From an uncultured Pelosinus sp. (GTDB lineage: Bacteria; Bacillota; Negativicutes; UMGS1260): 27,948 nucleotides of DNA. This document shows, in pieces, positions 1 through 7,230 of the stretch. The position numbers and the translations under genes are program-made. The DNA lies in the NCBI GenBank assembly GCA_900550105.1, contig URQW01000039.1, positions 1 to 27,948 of the forward strand, in the 5' to 3' direction. Below the pieces are notes generated by a model that worked only from the letters and a program-made list of their open reading frames with translations, had not been told where the DNA came from and did not search any database. The first letter of the stretch is position 1, and every line of letters begins with the position of its first letter.

Positions 1-1
1 T

Positions 2-70
2 GCTGAAAGAGTAGAAGTAGATATTACCCGTGCTGCCGTTGCTGGTATGCAAACAGACGAGAAAAAATGA
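2..70 (+). CDS. yajC: C-terminal tail of probable preprotein translocase subunit YajC (partial)
   Basis: An open frame enters from the left edge and ends at a TGA at 68-70; 22 residues are visible. The pattern (charged residue-VEVDITRAAVAGM, then a short acidic-basic tail) resembles the C-terminal end of YajC, where a beta strand is followed by a conserved R-S/A-A-I/V-A segment. YajC is a small membrane partner of SecD and SecF, and those genes lie 1.8 kb downstream, so context agrees. The stop overlaps the ATG of the next gene (ATGA at 67-70), implying translational coupling. The fragment is too short for certainty; another small protein with a similar tail is possible. Confidence 0.5.
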   Translation, partial: AERVEVDITRAAVAGMQTDEKK

Positions 71-636
71 TGCTGGATAAGTGTACGCTTCGTAAAAATT
101 TATTGCAAATACGCAGAAATATTTCACCAGAGCAACGCATTTCTGTCAGTCAATCGATTCAACAGACTCTTTTGGAGTGGCCTGTTTTTCAGCAAGCTTC
201 TGTTATTATGGCTTATATGGCCATGAAAGACGAGGTTTTGCTGAAAGGCGTGATTGACGCCGCATGGCAACAAGGCAAATGTGTAGCTGTTCCGAAAATG
301 ACGGCAGAACCTGGTGTAATGGAAGCAATTTCTATCCAGATGGATACAAAGTGGCAAAGCGCCGCTTTTCATATAGCCGAACCAGTGTCCGGCCGTTTGC
401 TTGATCCGAAAGCAATTGATTTAATTTTGCTCTCTGGTGTAGCTTTTGACCGTAAGGGAAATAGACTGGGAATGGGCGGCGGTTATTATGACCGGTTTTT
501 AAAACGCGCTGATAGAGCGGTGACTGTAGCTGTAACTTTTGACAGTCAGCTCGTTGCGACAATTCCGGTAGAATCATACGACCATTCCGTCGACTATATT
601 GCAACTGAGACAGGACTTTTTTCTTGTAAACTTTAA
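67..636 (+). CDS. 5-formyltetrahydrofolate cyclo-ligase
   Basis: Converts 5-formyl-THF to 5,10-methenyl-THF using ATP, returning the storage form of folate to the one-carbon pool in the cytosol. The 189-residue length is normal for the family. The N-terminal half has the basic K-N-L-L-Q-I-R-R stretch near residues 10-17. The C-terminal half carries the diagnostic nucleotide-binding loop GVAFDRKGNRLGMGGGYYDR at about 124-143. The start ATG overlaps the stop of the upstream gene (ATGA) and has no strong Shine-Dalgarno, so it is probably translated by coupling; a second ATG at 70 is equally possible. The family is often placed in arbitrary operons and its link to protein export here is probably only positional. 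Confidence 0.9.
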   Translation: MMLDKCTLRKNLLQIRRNISPEQRISVSQSIQQTLLEWPVFQQASVIMAYMAMKDEVLLKGVIDAAWQQGKCVAVPKMTAEPGVMEAISIQMDTKWQSAAFHIAEPVSGRLLDPKAIDLILLSGVAFDRKGNRLGMGGGYYDRFLKRADRAVTVAVTFDSQLVATIPVESYDHSVDYIATETGLFSCKL

Positions 637-645
637 TGGACGGTG

Positions 646-681
646 AAAGGCAAAATGTAGTATATACTATATTTTGCCTTT
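646..681. repeat. 36-nt near-perfect palindrome, possible terminator
   Basis: The two arms AAAGGCAAAAT and ATTTTGCCTTT flank a TAGTAT/ATACTA core, so the whole 36 nt folds into one hairpin with a single G-T pair at 657/670. It sits between the cyclo-ligase gene and the phosphatase gene. The descending arm ends in CCTTT but the following bases (GTCTATC) are not a real T-tract, so it may be a weak bidirectional terminator, an RNA-processing hairpin or a protein-binding palindrome. Confidence 0.45.
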
Positions 682-733
682 GTCTATCTGCGCAAAGCGA
701 GGCAGGAAATGAGCCGATGAGGAGAGATTAGGC

Positions 734-1438
734 GTGGAAGTAAGGATTGGCGTTGCCAGAACCAATAAATATGCCAATAGCGAATGTGGCGACAGTGTCG
801 AGACGGTAGAGCGGCCCCGCGGCGGCATTAGTGTGATTTTGGCTGATGGACAAGGAAGTGGCAAACCAGCTAAGATTACAAGCAGTTTAGTCGTGAATAA
901 GGCGTCGTCACTCATAGCTGATGGTGCGCGCGATGGTGCTGTGGCCCGGTCTGTTCATGATTTTCTTTATGCAGTAAAAGATGGCAAGGTTTCGTCTACT
1001 TTAACGATTCTGTCAGCTGACTTAGAGAGTCAAACGGTTGTTTTTTGCCGCAATTCTAACTGTCCTGTTTTAGTTAAGGCCGACTATGGTATTGACGTGT
1101 ATGATCAAGATATTCCTTCGATCGGCGTCCATAAACGGATGAAGCCGCTAGTGCATGAAATGCCCTTGTCTGTGGGAATGATTTTACTATCTTATAGTGA
1201 CGGAATTCAGGCAGCTGGACGCAAGCGGGGAAAAACTTTTGATATTGGCTATATTTTGCGTTTGTTAGCGGATTGTGGCGCGCAAGATGTGGATTTTATT
1301 GCGCAAAATATTTTAGAGTATGCCTTGGATCTAGATGATTACCGACCTGGTGATGACATGACTGTAGCAGTTCTTGGCTTGTCAGATGAGGAATCAGGTC
1401 ATTTGATTCGACGAATGAATATTGTCTACCCTTATTAA
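734..1438 (+). CDS. SpoIIE-type PP2C serine phosphatase (single domain)
   Basis: A 234-residue protein made almost entirely of a SpoIIE/RsbU-type PP2C phosphatase domain. Metal-binding signatures are intact: ADGQGSG near residue 38, LLSYSDGIQAAG near 155 and GDDMTVAV near 206. These phosphatases usually dephosphorylate anti-sigma-factor antagonists (SpoIIAA/RsbV type) or other phospho-Ser/Thr proteins. No transmembrane, PAS or GAF sensor domain is attached and no anti-sigma or STAS gene is visible nearby, so the substrate is unknown. The GTG start at 734 is chosen because an AGGAG at 720-724 lies 9 nt upstream. The next gene follows after 22 nt and is probably co-transcribed. Confidence 0.8.
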   Translation: MEVRIGVARTNKYANSECGDSVETVERPRGGISVILADGQGSGKPAKITSSLVVNKASSLIADGARDGAVARSVHDFLYAVKDGKVSSTLTILSADLESQTVVFCRNSNCPVLVKADYGIDVYDQDIPSIGVHKRMKPLVHEMPLSVGMILLSYSDGIQAAGRKRGKTFDIGYILRLLADCGAQDVDFIAQNILEYALDLDDYRPGDDMTVAVLGLSDEESGHLIRRMNIVYPY

Positions 1439-1460
1439 CAATTATAGAGGAGTGAAAGCT

Positions 1461-1811
1461 ATGCGAATTGCCGTGACAGGTGTGTGTGCTTCCGGTAAAA
1501 CCACGCTAGTAAATTCCCTGAGAAATCATGCGGTAGAAGCTTATAATATTGCCCAGGAACATTCTAATATACAAACTTTGTGGCAAAAGAAAAATCCCGA
1601 TATTTTGGTTATGCTTGATGCCACGCTTCCTTCGATTCGCCGTCGCCGCAAAGTTGCTTGGGGACAGGAACGACTCATTGTACAAAAGCAGCGTTTGGCC
1701 CATGCACGACAGCATGTTGATTTATTTATCCAGACCGATGCGTTAACGAAAGAAGGCGTGGCCAAGTTAGTGCTTATTTTCTTACAACACTTTAAACGAG
1801 TGAAGGCCTAA
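1461..1811 (+). CDS. Small P-loop NTPase of unknown function
   Basis: A 116-residue protein beginning almost directly with a Walker A motif (GVCASGKTT, about residues 7-15). It has an ILVMLDATL strand near 49-57 and a basic stretch (SIRRRRK) after it, as in small kinase-like P-loop folds. The length is below that of usual nucleotide kinases, with no obvious lid domain. I choose ATG 1461 because a GAGGAGTG Shine-Dalgarno precedes it at 1447-1454; an upstream in-frame TTG at 1422 lies inside the phosphatase gene and has no such signal. It is probably co-transcribed with the PP2C phosphatase. The substrate cannot be told from the sequence. Confidence 0.65.
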   Translation: MRIAVTGVCASGKTTLVNSLRNHAVEAYNIAQEHSNIQTLWQKKNPDILVMLDATLPSIRRRRKVAWGQERLIVQKQRLAHARQHVDLFIQTDALTKEGVAKLVLIFLQHFKRVKA

Positions 1812-1824
1812 AAATTTCCAATGG

Positions 1825-1854
1825 TTGACAGGTACAGGACGGGAAAGATATAAT
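1825..1854 (+). promoter_or_regulatory. Sigma-A promoter for secDF
   Basis: TTGACA at 1825-1830 and TATAAT at 1849-1854 both match consensus exactly, with an 18-nt spacer. Transcription would start around 1861, about 35 nt before the chosen secD start. It lies in the short gap after the P-loop gene. Confidence 0.8.
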
Positions 1855-1894
1855 TAATTTTATGCGATAACAGAATAGATTGGGGGAAACTTAC

Positions 1895-3100
1895 TTGCGG
1901 TGGGGTCATTTTATGAAATTTTCAATTGCGTCTCTCGCTATTGTACTTGTGTTTGCCTTCTTTATTAAGCCTTTGGCTTTTTCGATTAAACAAGGCCTTG
2001 ATTTACAGGGCGGAACGCATGTAGTTCTGGAGGCAGAGGACACACCAGAGGCGCAGGTTAATGAAGATGCCATGCAACGTGTGGTAAAAATCATCGAGCG
2101 TCGTATTAATGAATTAGGTCTTACCGAACCGATTATTCAACGACAGGGAGAACGGCGCGTCATAGTAGAACTTCCTGGCGTTAAAGATCCGGAAAAAGCC
2201 ATTGAACTTTTAGGCAAGACGGCTTTGATGGAGTTTCAAGATGAAAGCGGTACGACTGTGTTAACAGGAAAAGATTTAAAAGATGCTAAGGCTGAAATTG
2301 ATCAGCAAAAGCGAAATCTTGTCGCTATTGAGTTTACTGATGAAGGAACAAAAGCCTTTGGTGACTTGACGGCAAAAAATGTGGGTAAGCATATTTCTAT
2401 TTTATTAGATAAACAAGTGCTAACAAGCCCTGTTGTTAATGAACCGATTCCTGGCGGCAAGGCAATTATTACTGGTAACAGATCCATTGAAGAAGCGCAA
2501 AACCTGGCAATTTTGCTTCGTTCTGGTTCATTGCCTGTAAAAATGGATATTATGGAAGTACGGACAGTCGGTCCGACTTTAGGGCAGGATTCCAAAGATA
2601 AAAGTATTATTGCATTTGGGATTGGGATCGCTGCTATCGTTTTATTTATGATTCTTTTCTATCGTTTATCAGGTGTTGTAGCCAACATTGCCTTAATGAT
2701 GTATGTCATTTTGCTGCTGTTTGGTCTTAAAATGCTCAATGCAACATTAACTTTGCCAGGTATTGCTGGTGTTATTCTGTCAATCGGCATGGCTGTTGAT
2801 GCCAATGTATTGATTTTTGAACGGTTTAAAGAAGAAATCCGCGAAGGAAAAACACTAAGAACGGCCATGGATCTTGGGTTTCATCACGCCTTTGCGACGA
2901 TTCTGGATTCTCACATGACGACACTTGTCTCCGCGATTGTGCTCTTTTTCTTTGGCACAGGAACTGTTAAAGGTTTTGCTGTTACCTTAGGGCTTGGCAT
3001 TATTTTAAGCCTCTTTACAGCCGTTACGGCTTCACAGTTCTTACTGCGCTGGCTCATGAATGCCAATTTGATTAAAAATAGCAAAGTCTTTGGGGCGTAA
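1895..3100 (+). CDS. secD: Protein translocase subunit SecD
   Basis: SecD is an RND-like membrane protein that, with SecF, uses the proton gradient to help pull proteins out of SecYEG on the outer face. The visible architecture is one N-terminal transmembrane helix, the GLDLQGGT signature at about residues 34-41, a periplasmic-side P1 domain, then five membrane helices. These include the conserved GMAVDANVLIFERFKEE segment. At about 401 residues it is the short Gram-positive-type version. Start choice: TTG 1895 follows GGGGGAAA at 1882-1889 and gives an M-R-W-G-H-F start; TTG 1880 and ATG 1913 (with GGTGGGG upstream) are alternatives. Its stop is 11 nt before secF. Confidence 0.93.
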   Translation: MRWGHFMKFSIASLAIVLVFAFFIKPLAFSIKQGLDLQGGTHVVLEAEDTPEAQVNEDAMQRVVKIIERRINELGLTEPIIQRQGERRVIVELPGVKDPEKAIELLGKTALMEFQDESGTTVLTGKDLKDAKAEIDQQKRNLVAIEFTDEGTKAFGDLTAKNVGKHISILLDKQVLTSPVVNEPIPGGKAIITGNRSIEEAQNLAILLRSGSLPVKMDIMEVRTVGPTLGQDSKDKSIIAFGIGIAAIVLFMILFYRLSGVVANIALMMYVILLLFGLKMLNATLTLPGIAGVILSIGMAVDANVLIFERFKEEIREGKTLRTAMDLGFHHAFATILDSHMTTLVSAIVLFFFGTGTVKGFAVTLGLGIILSLFTAVTASQFLLRWLMNANLIKNSKVFGA

Positions 3101-3111
3101 GGGGTGAGAAG

Positions 3112-4017
3112 ATGAAATTCAACATCATTGCAAAACGGTATTGGTGGTTTGCCTTATCGGCAATCATTATGATTCCAGGTATTATTTCCATGGCTTTGCA
3201 GGGCTTCAACCTAGGAATTGATTTTACTGGCGGAACTTTAATTGATGTGCGTTTTGCCAAACCGGTGACTGTGCAGGAAGTTCGCGATGCTTTGCAGGAC
3301 TATCAACTGCAGCATAGTACGATTCAGCTTTCCTCTTCCGAGCAGGTAGAAGCGGCGCCGAATGTAATGATTCGTACGCATGTGCTTACTGATGAAGAGC
3401 GGCGCGATGTGCTCGCTGGCTTAGGCGAAAAAATCGGTCCCTATGAACTATTGCGTAGTGAAAAAGTAGGGGCAACGATTGGAGCAGAACTGATTCAACA
3501 GGCAATTTTAGCTTTGGTGATTGCTTCTGTGCTCATTATTGCCTATATTGCCTATCGGTTTGAATTTAAGTTTGCTGTATCAGCCGTTGCGGCCATGCTT
3601 CACGATATTTTGATTGTTTTAGGTGTTTTTTCTTTACTGCATAAAGAAGTCGATGCGTCTTTTGTCGCAGCGATTCTTACGATAGTTGGTTATTCGATTA
3701 ATGATACGATTGTTATTTTTGACCGGATTCGGGAAAATTTGAAGACGCATCGTAAAAGTGAAAGTTTTCAAGATCTTGTCAATCGCAGTATCTGGCAATG
3801 TATGACTCGGTCTATTTACACTGTCGTAACCGTTCTTTTTGCTACTGCCGCTCTGTTTCTTTTCGGTGGCGAAAGTACCAAGAATTTTTCGTTGGCTCTG
3901 TTGATCGGCTTCTTAAGCGGTGCCTATTCATCGATCTTTAATGCTAGTCCGATCTGGGTTACCTGGAAAGAATATGCTGATAAAAAACGTTTAGCGGCCC
4001 GACAGGCTAAATCATAA
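3112..4017 (+). CDS. secF: Protein translocase subunit SecF
   Basis: Partner of SecD in the SecDF accessory complex of the Sec pathway. The 301-residue length is typical. One N-terminal helix is followed by the GIDFTGGT signature near residues 35-42, a short extracytoplasmic domain and five membrane helices. The last half carries the conserved GYSINDTIVIFDRIRE segment, equivalent to the DAN-containing segment of SecD. The ATG at 3112 is preceded by AAGGGGTGAGAAG, a clear Shine-Dalgarno. SecD and SecF are separate genes here, whereas B. subtilis has a fused SecDF. A strong terminator follows. Confidence 0.94.
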   Translation: MKFNIIAKRYWWFALSAIIMIPGIISMALQGFNLGIDFTGGTLIDVRFAKPVTVQEVRDALQDYQLQHSTIQLSSSEQVEAAPNVMIRTHVLTDEERRDVLAGLGEKIGPYELLRSEKVGATIGAELIQQAILALVIASVLIIAYIAYRFEFKFAVSAVAAMLHDILIVLGVFSLLHKEVDASFVAAILTIVGYSINDTIVIFDRIRENLKTHRKSESFQDLVNRSIWQCMTRSIYTVVTVLFATAALFLFGGESTKNFSLALLIGFLSGAYSSIFNASPIWVTWKEYADKKRLAARQAKS

Positions 4018-4036
4018 ATTTACAACGATTTTGCCT

Positions 4037-4073
4037 AAAACACTCTCTGACAATACAGCAGAGAGTGTTTTTT
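4037..4073 (+). terminator. Rho-independent terminator after secF
   Basis: A 13-bp stem (AAAACACTCTCTG at 4037-4049 with CAGAGAGTGTTTT at 4059-4071) has a 9-nt loop and a run of six T at 4068-4073. It ends the secDF transcript. Confidence 0.9.
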
Positions 4074-4190
4074 AATCCATTTGTCCTATTTTTGCCGAAA
4101 AAAATAAATTCTTGATTTTGTGGCAGGATTTAGAAAGTTTTTCGACAATATGTATTAGGAGGCAATTGCAGTAGAGGTGACAGAATAAAA

Positions 4191-6374
4191 ATGGATAGGA
4201 TGTTTTGTATAAAGCAGGCAGAGTGTTGTAGTCAGCCGCCTAGTATTTCGAATGAATTGAAGGCAAAGGCGTTGTTATATGCAAATCCTGATTTAATTAT
4301 TCGTATAGATATAAAAGGCGTACTTTTAGAAATTATCGAGCCGAAAGGCTGGATCCCTTTTGATATAAAAAAATTAAGACAAAGTCGATCGATTCAAGAG
4401 TTTATGCCGCAGGAAACGGCTGAGGAAATTCTCACAGCAGCTCACAAGGCGATTCACAGTAACCAAATTGAGACTTTTGAATATGATATTTTAGTCGGGG
4501 ATGCCCAAAGAAGTCGTGAGTGTCGTGTGGTACGGCTAAACGATGCAGAAGTTATGATTATTATCCGCGATATTACTGAACGGAAAAATATGGAGTCCAT
4601 TTTACGGCATATTGTTGAGGGTGTTTCGCATGCCACAGGCATGGAGTTTTTTACTTCTTTAGCGAAATATATTGCAAGTTATTTTCATGTACAGGCTGTA
4701 ATCGTAGGAGAATATGAAGTAGCAACAAAAAATCTACGAGTTTTGGCGCAAGTGCAAGAAGATGAGTTATTTTCTGAAAATTGCTGCTTTAGTATAATGG
4801 ACTGTGTTCTTGGCGATGTTGTCAAAGGGCGCGATATACTTATAAAAGAGATTAACTCTGAGGAATATCCTTTAGATCCCTATTTGCGGCAGTTATCTGG
4901 CGGTTGTTTTGTTGGTATACCGCTCTGTGATTCTTGCCAGCAGGTCATTGGCATGATTGCTATTTTTGATTCTAAACCGCTGGAGCATCCAGATTTTGTG
5001 GCTAATTTGATTAAAATATTTGCGCTTAGGGCAGCTTCTGAATTGGAACGTCTTAAGACGGAGAAAAGTAATCAGGCGAAGTGGTTGCTTGATGAGTTAA
5101 CTCAGCTTCCAAATAAGCGAGCGTTATTAACGGATATGGCGGGTTTACTCGTATCACCTAGTGCTCAAGCTGGCATTACGTCTTGCTTATTTATAAATCT
5201 GGATCGTTTTCGCCTGATTAACGATGTGCTCGGCCATGAAAAGGGTGATGCGTTAATTCAAGTTCTAGCTTGTCGCTTATCCCATTTAACAGATCGTCAC
5301 GGCGGCTTGATAGCACGTTTTGGCAGTGATGAATTTGTCTTTATTTTAACTGGGAAAGCTAGTCGGGCGGAGATTGAAGATTATGCGGTGCGGTTATTGC
5401 AAGTTATTCGTGAGCCTATTCTAATGGATGGGGAAGAATATAGCGTAAGCGGTAGCGTCGGAATCAGTATTTACCCGCAAGATGGTGAAACAAGTCAGCA
5501 ACTCTTGCAAAATGCCGATGTAGCTATGCATTTAGCGAAAAACAGCGGTCGCAATACGTATCAATTTTATCATGATACGCTCCATCAGGTTGTTTCGCAT
5601 AAGCTTGGTTTAGAAAATCGGCTACGTCAGGCTCTACAGGAAAATCAGTTTATGCTTCAATATCAGCCGCAGTTCTCGATTGATACAGGAAAGATTGTCG
5701 GTATGGAAGCTTTGGTGCGTTGGCAAAGTCCTGATTACGGTCTAATTTCACCAGCGGAGTTTATTCCCTTAGCGGAAGAAACGGGCTTGATTGTACCTTT
5801 AGGCAAGTGGATTCTCTATGAAGCCTGCCGCCAGAATCGAATATGGCAAGATGCCGGTTATGATAAACTGCCTGTAGCTGTGAATATTTCACCAATTCAA
5901 TTTCGTGATCCCAATTTTATTAACACAGTAAGAGATACTTTATTTCTTACGGGGCTTGAAGGCCGCTGGTTGGAAATTGAATTTACGGAAGGCCTGACAA
6001 TGGATAAAAGTGAGCTCGTCTTATCTCATATGAAGGCGCTTCATAACATGGGAGTGGCCATGTCGATTGATGATTTTGGCACAGGATACTCTTCGCTAAG
6101 CTATCTAAAATCTTTCCCAATTCAATCCTTAAAGATTGACCGTAGTTTTGTGGAAGGTATGACGTTAGATCAAAGTGACGCAGCCATTATTAACGCAATT
6201 ATTGCTATGGGAAAGAGCTTAAATCTGTCGCTAGTTGCAGAAGGGATTGAGACAGAAGAACAGCTTGATCTGCTTAGAGGGCAGCAATGTCAAAAGGCAC
6301 AGGGGTTTTTATTTAGCAAACCCTTATCACCGCGAGACTTTGAAAAATTTATTTTGCAAGGACTTTCCCAATAA
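4191..6374 (+). CDS. PAS-GAF-GGDEF-EAL protein, probable c-di-GMP phosphodiesterase
   Basis: A 727-residue soluble signalling protein. Order: PAS-like domain (about 25-135, ending in IIIRDITERKN), GAF-like domain (140-285), GGDEF domain (295-455), EAL domain (470-725). The EAL domain has its expected motifs: MEALVRW (505-511), VAVNISPIQF, EIEFTEG, IDDFGTGYSS (626-635), LKIDRSF and VAEGIET, so cyclic-di-GMP hydrolysis is likely. The GGDEF domain looks impaired: the signature is GSDEF (378-382), the metal-binding Asp of the usual D-I/L-D-x-F is Asn336, and the RxxD inhibitory site is absent. It may act as a GTP-sensing regulator of the EAL domain. An AGAGGTG lies 11 nt before the ATG. The gene stands alone between two terminators. 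Confidence 0.88.
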   Translation: MDRMFCIKQAECCSQPPSISNELKAKALLYANPDLIIRIDIKGVLLEIIEPKGWIPFDIKKLRQSRSIQEFMPQETAEEILTAAHKAIHSNQIETFEYDILVGDAQRSRECRVVRLNDAEVMIIIRDITERKNMESILRHIVEGVSHATGMEFFTSLAKYIASYFHVQAVIVGEYEVATKNLRVLAQVQEDELFSENCCFSIMDCVLGDVVKGRDILIKEINSEEYPLDPYLRQLSGGCFVGIPLCDSCQQVIGMIAIFDSKPLEHPDFVANLIKIFALRAASELERLKTEKSNQAKWLLDELTQLPNKRALLTDMAGLLVSPSAQAGITSCLFINLDRFRLINDVLGHEKGDALIQVLACRLSHLTDRHGGLIARFGSDEFVFILTGKASRAEIEDYAVRLLQVIREPILMDGEEYSVSGSVGISIYPQDGETSQQLLQNADVAMHLAKNSGRNTYQFYHDTLHQVVSHKLGLENRLRQALQENQFMLQYQPQFSIDTGKIVGMEALVRWQSPDYGLISPAEFIPLAEETGLIVPLGKWILYEACRQNRIWQDAGYDKLPVAVNISPIQFRDPNFINTVRDTLFLTGLEGRWLEIEFTEGLTMDKSELVLSHMKALHNMGVAMSIDDFGTGYSSLSYLKSFPIQSLKIDRSFVEGMTLDQSDAAIINAIIAMGKSLNLSLVAEGIETEEQLDLLRGQQCQKAQGFLFSKPLSPRDFEKFILQGLSQ

Positions 6375-6391
6375 GCAAAACTTTACTTGTT

Positions 6392-6422
6392 AGACGCCGG
6401 AGTTTTTCTCCGGCGTCTTTTT
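6392..6422 (+). terminator. Rho-independent terminator after the GGDEF-EAL gene
   Basis: An 11-bp perfect stem (AGACGCCGGAG at 6392-6402 with CTCCGGCGTCT at 6408-6418), a T5 loop and five T at 6418-6422. It ends the upstream gene; the IS200-type element starts within about 10 nt of it. Confidence 0.9.
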
Positions 6423-6432
6423 GTATAAAGAA

Positions 6433-6455
6433 AACCACGCGATAGTCGCGTGGTT
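6433..6455 (+). repeat. IS200-type left-end hairpin
   Basis: A perfect 10-bp stem with a TAG loop, the likely TnpA recognition structure at the left end of the element. Confidence 0.75.
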
Positions 6456-6485
6456 CCAGAGAGCTTAAGCGGTGAGCCCTAACGT

Positions 6486-6528
6486 GGTAATCTGTAAATA
6501 AGCCTGCCAGCTTAAAATACAGATTACC
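6486..6528 (+). promoter_or_regulatory. Leader hairpin of tnpA
   Basis: GGTAATCTGTA (6486-6496) pairs perfectly with TACAGATTACC (6518-6528), with a small inner AAGC/GCTT stem. The descending arm stops 4 nt before the AGGAG ribosome site (6533-6537) of tnpA. IS200 of enterobacteria is known to hold its transposase mRNA in an inhibitory leader structure, so a similar translational brake is plausible here. That role is inferred. Confidence 0.55.
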
Positions 6529-6547
6529 CATTAGGAGATGTCACTAG

Positions 6548-7021
6548 ATGTTGAAAGAACAAAATAATGACAGAAATAGTTTAGCACATACAAAATGGAA
6601 TTGTAAGTATCATATAGTATTTGCGCCAAAGTATAGGAGAAAGGTATTTTACAAGGAAAAACGGCAAGAGATACGAGAGATACTTAGAACGTTATGCCAA
6701 TGGAAAGGCGTAGAGATAATGGAAGGCGAGATATGCCCAGATCATATACATTTGTTGGTTAGTATACCGCCGAAAATGAGTATATCGGGATTTATGGGAT
6801 ATTTAAAAGGGAAAAGCAGTTTAATGATATTCCAAAAGTTTGGGAATATGAAATTTGCGTATAGGAATCGGGAGTTTTGGTGTAAAGGATATTATGTAGA
6901 TACGGTAGGAAAGAATACAAAAGCGATAACGGAGTATATAGCAAATCAGTTAAAGTCGGATAGAGAGGCAGACCAATTAAGTATGTTTGACCCAAGAGAC
7001 CCGTTTACGGGTAGCAAGTAA
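6548..7021 (+). CDS. tnpA: IS200/IS605-family transposase TnpA (Y1 HUH)
   Basis: A 157-residue single-strand DNA transposase. The HUH metal-binding motif is HIHLLV (His66 and His68). The likely catalytic tyrosine is Tyr130 in the helix ITEYIANQ, with Gln134 completing the usual Y-x-x-x-Q pattern. The enzyme nicks and joins the top strand at both IS ends as a dimer. The frame is intact, so the element may still be mobile. Codon use differs from neighbours: many AGA/AGG arginines and ATA isoleucines, while surrounding genes prefer CGN and ATT, a sign of outside origin. AGGAG at 6533-6537 supports ATG 6548. Confidence 0.93.
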   Translation: MLKEQNNDRNSLAHTKWNCKYHIVFAPKYRRKVFYKEKRQEIREILRTLCQWKGVEIMEGEICPDHIHLLVSIPPKMSISGFMGYLKGKSSLMIFQKFGNMKFAYRNREFWCKGYYVDTVGKNTKAITEYIANQLKSDREADQLSMFDPRDPFTGSK

Positions 7022-7032
7022 AAGTTGCATGG

Positions 7033-7088
7033 CTGGCAGGCCAATAAAAAGCGCATTTATGCGCAGCCAGTTTAAAAGGGCTATGCCC
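7033..7088 (+). repeat. Tandem stem-loops downstream of tnpA
   Basis: Within the right end of the element, CTGGC (7033-7037) pairs with GCCAG (7066-7070) around an inner GCGCAT-TT-ATGCGC hairpin (7051-7064). A GGGC-TAT-GCCC hairpin (7078-7088) follows. None is followed by a T-tract, so they are not ordinary terminators. They may block read-through or protect the short tnpA mRNA. Confidence 0.5.
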
Positions 7089-7100
7089 GAAAATGAAAAA

Positions 7101-7119
7101 CCACCCGCTATGCGGGTGG
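7101..7119 (+). repeat. IS200-type right-end hairpin
   Basis: A perfect 8-bp stem with a TAT loop, sharing the AAAACCAC lead-in with the left-end hairpin; it is the likely right-end TnpA recognition structure. Confidence 0.75.
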
Positions 7120-7230
7120 ATATTTATTTAAAAGATTTTTTTTGTTAAAAGGATTCTATCGGTTTATTCGAGAATTATATTCATTTAGGCAAATTTTCAT
7201 TTGAATATAGGAATAAGTGAAGGTTGTTTT

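Larger units (their letters stand above)
6431..7121 (+). mobile_element. IS200-type insertion sequence (IS200/IS605 family, tnpA only)
   Basis: One Y1 transposase gene is bracketed by subterminal hairpins of matching design. The left hairpin is AACCACGCGA-TAG-TCGCGTGGTT (6433-6455); the right hairpin is CCACCCGC-TAT-GCGGGTGG (7101-7119). Both start from AAAACCAC and have 3-nt loops, as expected for the DNA hairpins bound by TnpA. There are no terminal inverted repeats and no target-site duplication, which fits the single-strand mechanism of this family. The span of about 0.7 kb is normal. Exact ends lie a few bases outside the hairpins and cannot be fixed without an empty site. No tnpB is present. 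Confidence 0.85.

Noticed and set aside
1422..1460. Extended TTG start for the small P-loop gene
   Set aside because: It lies within the phosphatase gene; the GAGGAGTG before ATG 1461 and the Walker A near the N-terminus favour the shorter form.
7120..7230. Promoter for the recJ fusion
   Set aside because: TATATT at 7176-7181 is a fair -10, but no -35 is found at a suitable distance; I could not support a call.
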